Below, in pieces: positions 6,404-10,140 of a stretch of DNA of 10,140 bases. Position numbers and translations under genes: made by a program. This DNA is from VGWB01 sp964614245 (lineage in GTDB: Bacteria; Bacteroidota; Ignavibacteria; UBA10030): positions 1 through 10,140 of the forward strand of contig CAZTKU010000103.1 of NCBI GenBank assembly GCA_964614245.1, read 5' to 3'. Each line of letters opens with the position of its first letter. Position 1 is the stretch's first letter. The notes beneath the pieces were generated by a model, which was not told the origin of the DNA, did not search any database, and saw nothing but the letters and a program-made list of their open reading frames with translations.

Positions 6404-7291
6404 CTAGAAGTTAAGGTTCAGGATGTAGTTTGCCGGGTCGACAGGCACTCCATCTTTCCAAATCTCAAAGTGCACGTGCGGACCCACACTCGTCTGCCCG
6501 GAGTTGCCGAGCAAGGCGATCGGTTCACCGCGTCTGACAAATGCATGAGCCGACTTCAGCAACGATTGATTGTGTTGATAGAACGTCAGGAACCCGCCCG
6601 AATGAGAAAGGATGAGCTTGTATCCGTCGTCACTCGTCCACCCTGCGAACACGACATAACCATCAGCAGCCGCATTCACCAGCGTTCCCATCTTTCCCGC
6701 AATGTCCAGTCCATAGTGTCGCTGGTCCGTGTCAAATCCGCGACTGATGTACCCCTCAGCCGGAAGAACGACGGGAAAAACGACCTGATGCTGCTCCTGC
6801 GCCGGCAGTTGCACCGTCGCCATGCCTGACGATGACCGAGGAATCTGCACACCCGCAGCCCCGAGCGCTCGCTCCAGCTGTCCAGCCTCTTTTCTGTTCT
6901 CGATCTTCGCGGAACGAGGACTTCCAACGACGGCAACGCCTGAATCGGTCGCGACGACTTGCTCACCCAGTGCCTTTCGGAGCTTCACATTGTACCCGCG
7001 GAGCTCCACGAGCTGCTCCATGAGCGATGTCATCCGTTGGTTCAGTGAGACAAGCTCCTTGCTGTATCGGTTCACCAGCTCTGCATTCTCAATCGGGATG
7101 AGAGCTCCGATGGGCGTGTACGCCAGCAAAGCCATTACCGCAATGACGATCAGAATCAGAGAGCCGGCAACTAGCGTCAGTACCTGCCACGGCGCGAATC
7201 GGACCGATTTCGCCTGACCGGCATCGTCACGCGGCACCAACACCAAATCGTACCTAACCTTCTTTGACCTATGATGCTGGTCTGTCGGCAT
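6404..7291 (-). CDS. Membrane-anchored M23 family metallopeptidase
   Basis: This is a probable zinc endopeptidase that cuts peptidoglycan cross-links in the periplasm. The 295 residues comprise a basic cytoplasmic N-terminus (1-34), one membrane helix (about 36-58), a short coiled-coil-like segment (about 68-110), a linker, and the LytM domain (about 170-290). All expected active-site residues are present: H192 and D196 (HYGLD), H240 (YQHN), and H272 and H274 in GPHVHFEIW. It should therefore be active rather than a degenerate regulator. The ATG is preceded by AGGA at about 5 bases. The first gene after the promoter and structured leader, it abuts bactofilin by 7 bases. Bactofilin-linked M23 enzymes with this layout (such as LmdC type) shape the cell wall locally. 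The exact bond cleaved cannot be told. Confidence 0.93.
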   Translation of the reverse strand: MPTDQHHRSKKVRYDLVLVPRDDAGQAKSVRFAPWQVLTLVAGSLILIVIAVMALLAYTPIGALIPIENAELVNRYSKELVSLNQRMTSLMEQLVELRGYNVKLRKALGEQVVATDSGVAVVGSPRSAKIENRKEAGQLERALGAAGVQIPRSSSGMATVQLPAQEQHQVVFPVVLPAEGYISRGFDTDQRHYGLDIAGKMGTLVNAAADGYVVFAGWTSDDGYKLILSHSGGFLTFYQHNQSLLKSAHAFVRRGEPIALLGNSGQTSVGPHVHFEIWKDGVPVDPANYILNLNF

Positions 7292-7430
7292 TCTATCCTA
7301 TCGTGAACTCAGTATTTCATCTACAACCCGGCGGGTCGTGAGACCCTCCGAGAGCTGTAGATGGTAGGGCGCCCCATCCCGATAAGGGAGGTCGAAAGCG
7401 GGAAAGAACGGGGCAAAACGCCAAAATTGG
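7292..7430 (-). promoter_or_regulatory. Structured 5' leader of the M23-bactofilin-atp transcript
   Basis: About 140 untranslated bases separate the likely transcription start from the M23 ATG. Two folds are visible. Near the gene, 7318-7363 makes a long hairpin: CATCTACAGCTC pairs with GGGTTGTAGATG (12 bp with two G-U pairs), enclosing further GG/CC pairs and a GGGTC/GACCC stem with a 4-base loop. Upstream, GCCCC/GGGGC (7371-7375 with 7410-7414) encloses CCCG/CGGG (7378-7381 with 7399-7402), with outer GGC/GCC. Neither fold is followed by a T run. I do not recognise a known riboswitch class. It could be an mRNA-stabilising leader, a protein-binding site or an undescribed cis-regulatory RNA. 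Confidence 0.45.
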
Positions 7431-7436
7431 CCAGAA

Positions 7437-7465
7437 AATATAAAGAAAATGAGCCCTAAAGTCAA
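7437..7465 (-). promoter_or_regulatory. Sigma70-type promoter for the M23-bactofilin-atp series
   Basis: On the minus strand TTGACT (7465-7460) is followed after exactly 17 bases by TATATT (7442-7437). This is near consensus for -35 and -10 boxes with ideal spacing. The start would fall near 7430. Read in Bacteroidota terms, the TTTG and TAnnTTTG-like words also partly fit (CTTTGAC and TATATTTT). It lies between the glycosyltransferase stop (7534) and the M23 start, and is the only clear promoter seen ahead of the atp genes. Confidence 0.6.
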
Positions 7466-7533
7466 AGGTATTCTCGGACCGTCGAGCTCAAGAAGGAAGA
7501 AACACACGCAAAAACGAGTAGATCGGACGAACC

Positions 7534-8655
7534 TCAGGATCGCCTAGCACCGGGCTGATGGAGTTGAAGTTTTTCTTGAATGTACTGTTGGAGTTTCACC
7601 TTGAACTTCGAGCGATCAAACTGCTCAGCATGCTCTCGAATGACCCTTGGGTCAAACCGAAAACGTTGAGACTTCCTCAGAGCATCCGTCAACGCCTCAA
7701 TCGTGTGCTCGTGGAAGAAGATGCCCGTGGAGAGTCCAGGGCTCTCGATAACAGTCTCTAACGCACCTCCTTGCCCGAAGGCAATTACTGGCTTGCCGCT
7801 CGCCATCGCTTCGAGAGGAACGATGCCGAAATCTTCGATGCCGGGAAAGATCAGCGCTCGACAGCCCGCGTAGAGCTTCGCAAGCTCAACGTCCGACTGC
7901 CAACCGAGGAATTCGATATTACTGGACGCCGACGCCTTAAGCTTCTGAAGGTCCGGACCTTTGCCGACGATCAGCAGCCGCTCCCCCAATCGACTGAAGA
8001 CCTCGATGGCAAGATCGATCCGTTTGTATGGGACGAGGGCGCTCACGATCAGATAATAGCCGTCATCGCGCTCGGAGAGCGTAAAGAGCGATGTGTCGAC
8101 CGGGGCGTAGATGACATCGGCCGAGCGTTGATAGCAGCGCTGAATACGCTGACCGACGTTTCGAGAGTTCGCGATAAAATGGTGCACCCGATCGCTTGAT
8201 GCCACATCCCATCGACGCAACCTCGGAGCAAAGAACGACATCGCCGCGCGCGCCGGCAAGCCGGCGCTCCCTTTCCCGAAATACTCGTCGTACATCTCCC
8301 AGACGTACCGCATCGGCGTGTGGCAATAACAAATGTGCAACGCTCCCCGCTTTGGGATCGCACCTTTCGCGACGCAGTGACTCGTTGAGAGAATGAGGTC
8401 GTACGGGGACAAATCCAGGGATTCGATCGCACGCGGAAACAACGGAAGATAGTTCCGGTACTTTTCTGTTTTCAGAGGTAAACGGTCAATGAACGAGGTA
8501 CGGATATTCATCTGCTCGATTGTTGAGGACATCGCCCCCTTGTTATGCAGAAGGGTGAACAGCGTCGCATTCGGGTGGAGTTCGCATAATACTTCAAGGA
8601 CTTTTTCCCCTCCGCGCATTCCCGTAAGCCAATCGTGCACCAGTGCGACGTTCAA
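7534..8655 (-). CDS. GT4 family glycosyltransferase (WbaZ/WbdC-like)
   Basis: This is a retaining, GT-B fold sugar transferase, probably cytoplasmic and acting in surface polysaccharide or glycolipid synthesis; the donor cannot be told. The 373 residues begin with the family N-terminus VALVHDWL and the glycine-rich acceptor loop GMRGGEKVLE (12-21). CHTPMRYVW (111-119) is typical of the mannosyltransferase-like WbaZ/WbdC branch. The donor-site residues K211-R212 (VPYKRIDLAIE) and the E-x7-E motif E274...E282 (EDFGIVPLE, then AMASGKPVIA) are intact. The start is TTG at 8655. An in-frame TGA at 8671-8673 excludes any longer ATG start, and GAGG sits about 6 bases upstream. It is separated from the M23 gene by a promoter, so it is probably its own unit. 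No clear terminator follows it. Confidence 0.92.
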   Translation of the reverse strand: MNVALVHDWLTGMRGGEKVLEVLCELHPNATLFTLLHNKGAMSSTIEQMNIRTSFIDRLPLKTEKYRNYLPLFPRAIESLDLSPYDLILSTSHCVAKGAIPKRGALHICYCHTPMRYVWEMYDEYFGKGSAGLPARAAMSFFAPRLRRWDVASSDRVHHFIANSRNVGQRIQRCYQRSADVIYAPVDTSLFTLSERDDGYYLIVSALVPYKRIDLAIEVFSRLGERLLIVGKGPDLQKLKASASSNIEFLGWQSDVELAKLYAGCRALIFPGIEDFGIVPLEAMASGKPVIAFGQGGALETVIESPGLSTGIFFHEHTIEALTDALRKSQRFRFDPRVIREHAEQFDRSKFKVKLQQYIQEKLQLHQPGARRS

Positions 8656-8884
8656 GCCGAACCTCAGCGATCAGGGTAGATGAAGATGTCAGAGCAAAGC
8701 ACCACAAAAGTACGATGAATTATGATCACATAAAAGCCGTAATGGTGATCTGGTTCATTGGTAAATGGGAGATTTCTCACTTGGCGTGCTCGGGGATTCG
8801 CTGAAAGAACCTGAACTGCAGTCATTGCGATCGCGACTTATACCGATTGCGAACTTCCAAACCCTTGATAAAAGATAACATTCC
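8656..8884. other. Intergenic region upstream of the glycosyltransferase
   Basis: There is no convincing gene here. It must hold the promoter of the glycosyltransferase, but I find no strong -35/-10 pair. One inverted repeat (TTATG, 4 bases, CATAA at 8720-8733) lies about 65 bases before the TTG start and might be an operator or part of a -10 region (CATAAT on the minus strand). A lone GCGATCGC octamer is at 8827-8834. Confidence 0.4.
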
Positions 8885-9045
8885 GCCCCGCTGGGGCTGA
8901 TTCGTTCATTGTCGGACAATCTATAAATATTTCGCTCCTACGGAGCGACCATATCGAGCTGATTTCATATCGCCTCGCGAGTCCCGTTAGGGACGAGACG
9001 TTTGTAGCTTGGGCCAAAACAGAATTGGCGAGCTCCGTCAGGAGC
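8885..9045. repeat. Array of four short palindromes with about 50-base period
   Basis: Four small hairpins follow one another: GCCCC-GCT-GGGGC (8885-8897), TCGCTCC-TAC-GGAGCGA (8932-8948), GTCCC-GTTA-GGGAC (8981-8994) and GCTCC-GTCA-GGAGC (9032-9045). Centres are about 49, 48 and 51 bases apart. The loops share a GT/TA-like core, and the flanks carry related words (ATAAATATTTCGCTCC, ACGTTTGTAGC, CGTCATATC). This resembles the dispersed intergenic repeats of GTCCCGTAGGGAC / GCTCCGTAGGAGC type known from Bacteroidota, Chlorobi-group and other genomes. Units differ in stem sequence but keep the pairing, which implies selection on structure or a common source. It lies in the divergent gap with no gene on either strand. 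Confidence 0.7.
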
Positions 9046-9112
9046 GTCATATCATCTGTGCCGTTTGTGAACAATGATCTGATGTCGAACGAATTTGTGC
9101 AACGACCTTCAG

Positions 9113-9131
9113 TCGGGAGAAGCAATCCCGA
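9113..9131. repeat. Palindrome between repeat array and hydrolase gene
   Basis: TCGGGA (9113-9118) and TCCCGA (9126-9131) flank a 7-base loop. An outer CGAC/GTCG pair (9103-9106 with 9133-9136) lies close by. No T run follows on either strand. It is probably another repeat-type hairpin of the same intergenic mosaic, not a terminator. Confidence 0.45.
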
Positions 9132-9139
9132 TGTCGATT

Positions 9140-9188
9140 TCTTAAGCATCTGCGGGATCGCTTCGTCGCACCGCTCCTCGCGATGACA
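9140..9188. repeat. Dispersed repeat of the 'VIARSGATK' type
   Basis: This stretch (GCGGGATCGCTTCGTCGC, then CTCCTCGCGATGACATC) matches in form the very common intergenic repeat that, on its reverse strand, spuriously encodes peptides such as VIARSGATK. Here the minus strand reads exactly DVIARSGATK. ATCGC (9157-9161) and GCGAT (9180-9184) form a small inverted pair. It ends about 45 bases before the hydrolase start. It is a non-coding mobile or recombinogenic repeat by family resemblance; copy number in this genome cannot be seen from one window. Confidence 0.65.
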
Positions 9189-9217
9189 TCACGGGATAGT
9201 TTTGTCATCAGCCTGCC

Positions 9218-9222
9218 AGGAG
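9218..9222 (+). promoter_or_regulatory. Ribosome binding site of the hydrolase gene
   Basis: AGGAG lies 10 bases before the ATG at 9233, slightly far but usable. An in-frame TAG at 9197-9199, with no ATG between it and 9233, makes this the earliest ATG start. The internal ATG (residue 33) has AGGA only 3 bases before it, which is too close, so 9233 is preferred. Confidence 0.55.
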
Positions 9223-9232
9223 TCTTCCCCCG

Positions 9233-10140
9233 ATGGCCAACCTCACCTTGCATGCCAGCGGCTCCCTGTTTATATTGCCTCTGACAGCGAAGGCACTCAC
9301 CACCAAAGGTCTCGAGCCCTCAGGATTCATGTCCATCCTTCTGGCAATCCTCCTCCTGCTACTGATGTTCCTCGTTACGGTAGCAGCGATCATCCTCGTG
9401 GTCGGACCGCTCATCCTCTTGCAGCCAAGCCTCCGGACACCCGGGTGGTACAGCACGTTCACAACATTGCTCGAGCCGAAGGATGCCGACTTGCCACAAG
9501 AGGATGTCGCGATCGCAACACGCGACGGACTCAGGCTAAGCTGCTGGCTCGTGAAACAGCCCCGAACAACTCGGGGCTCTATCATCTACCTCCACGGTGT
9601 CGGGGACTGCAAGATCGGGGGTGTGCCGTATGCGAAGCTCTTTTTTCAAAACGGTTTCAATGTCTTCCTTTACGATTCGCGCCGTCACGGTAATAGCGAG
9701 GGCATCTACTGTACCTATGGATTTTATGAGAAATTCGACCTTTCAACCGTGATCGACTATCTGCAATCCCGAAGGGACATGCACGTTGGGAAAATTGGGG
9801 TGTTCGGCACGTCGATGGGAGCGGCTGTCGCGCTGCTGTCTGCCGCGATAGACGACAGGATCTCAGCGATCATCGCCGAGGCAGGCTTCACGGATCTGCG
9901 GACGATCATGGTCGACTATCAGAAGCTCATCATCAAGCTGCCGTGGCATTTCCTCCGGAACGTTGCGATGAGCCGATCCCAGAAAATCGCAAAGTTCAAG
10001 GCACGTGACGTCTCTCCCCTGCAGGCCGTTCAGCAGGTGCGAAAGCCCATCCTCTTCATCCACGGAACCGACGATTCTCGAATTCGAACAGAATACTCCC
10101 ACGCCCTGTTCGAAAACGCAAACGAGCCGAAAGAGTTGCT
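9233..10140 (+). CDS. Membrane-anchored alpha/beta hydrolase, 3' end beyond the window
   Basis: This is a probable serine hydrolase of the S33/YfhR (BEM46)-like group; the substrate is unknown. 302 codons are visible, and the frame is still open at the window edge. An N-terminal segment of about 32 residues is followed by a very hydrophobic helix (about 34-63) that should anchor the protein. The hydrolase domain then shows the oxyanion-hole motif YLHGVGD (119-125), YDSRRHGNSEG (147-157), the nucleophile elbow GTSMG with S194, and HGTDDSRI with the likely acid D281. The catalytic His, expected a few tens of residues later, lies beyond the edge. It is the only gene on the plus strand, divergent from the glycosyltransferase and separated from it by 577 non-coding bases rich in repeats. 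No promoter is clearly seen. Confidence 0.9.
   Translation, partial: MANLTLHASGSLFILPLTAKALTTKGLEPSGFMSILLAILLLLLMFLVTVAAIILVVGPLILLQPSLRTPGWYSTFTTLLEPKDADLPQEDVAIATRDGLRLSCWLVKQPRTTRGSIIYLHGVGDCKIGGVPYAKLFFQNGFNVFLYDSRRHGNSEGIYCTYGFYEKFDLSTVIDYLQSRRDMHVGKIGVFGTSMGAAVALLSAAIDDRISAIIAEAGFTDLRTIMVDYQKLIIKLPWHFLRNVAMSRSQKIAKFKARDVSPLQAVQQVRKPILFIHGTDDSRIRTEYSHALFENANEPKEL

Noticed and set aside
7318..7363. ZTP or other known riboswitch
   Set aside because: GACCCGCCGGG loosely recalls the 3' part of the ZTP motif, but the conserved core and 5' domain do not fit; the hairpin is explained by simple pairing.
7298..7507. Minus-strand open frame of 69 codons between glycosyltransferase and M23 gene
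   Set aside because: It overlaps the promoter and the foldable leader, and its composition is unlike the neighbours. It is better explained as untranslated leader.
8827..8834. HIP1-like octamer GCGATCGC
   Set aside because: It is a single isolated copy; without over-representation it carries no meaning.
8885..9045. CRISPR array
   Set aside because: The units are different palindromes with related flanks, not identical direct repeats with unique spacers, and no cas genes are near.
8838..9149. Minus-strand open frame of 103 codons
   Set aside because: Its translation (for example LRRSEIFIDCPTMNESAPAG) comes from the palindrome repeat array, a pattern seen in spurious repeat ORFs.
9202..9693. 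Plus-strand open frame of 163 codons
   Set aside because: It overlaps the hydrolase frame, which shows the GxSxG and other motifs of a real enzyme; this one shows none.

Overview
The window is a bacterial chromosome segment, moderately GC-rich by eye. Nearly all of it is one minus-strand gene series, and a single plus-strand gene runs off the right edge. The gene order on the minus strand is: a GT4 glycosyltransferase; then, after a promoter and a structured leader, an M23 peptidase, a bactofilin, AtpZ, an AtpI-like protein, and F-type ATP synthase subunits a, c, b, delta, alpha and gamma. The beta (atpD) and epsilon (atpC) genes do not follow gamma; the operon ends there with two terminator-like hairpins. 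A split F-ATPase locus (atpBEFHAG apart from atpDC), with a bactofilin next to AtpZ, points to the Bacteroidota/Chlorobiota/Ignavibacteriota side of the tree. That placement is inference from gene order, not from a search.

Region by region: 1-245 holds two minus-strand hairpins that end the atp operon. 246-5310 holds atpG, atpA, atpH, atpF, atpE and atpB. The one loose junction is the 264-base gap between atpF and atpH, which contains a dispersed-type inverted repeat and an attenuator-like hairpin with a T run. 5324-5996 holds the two small membrane assembly proteins. 6031-7291 holds bactofilin and an M23 metallopeptidase with all expected zinc ligands. 7292-7533 holds a good sigma70-type promoter and a foldable 5' leader of about 140 nt. 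7534-8655 is the glycosyltransferase. 8656-9232 is a non-coding divergent region with four small palindromes about 50 bases apart, a fifth larger palindrome, and a second dispersed repeat type. 9233-10140 is the 5' part of a membrane-anchored alpha/beta hydrolase.

The F-ATPase genes encode the membrane sector (a, c, b) and part of the soluble sector (alpha, gamma, delta). AtpZ and the AtpI-like protein probably help assemble the c-ring or supply Mg2+/Ca2+. Tight spacing suggests that the peptidase and bactofilin, a known pairing for local peptidoglycan remodelling and cell shape, share a transcript with the ATP synthase. That is the most notable architectural point. Otherwise this is mostly a conserved housekeeping region. 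I see no CRISPR array, rRNA, tRNA, transposase or phage gene.
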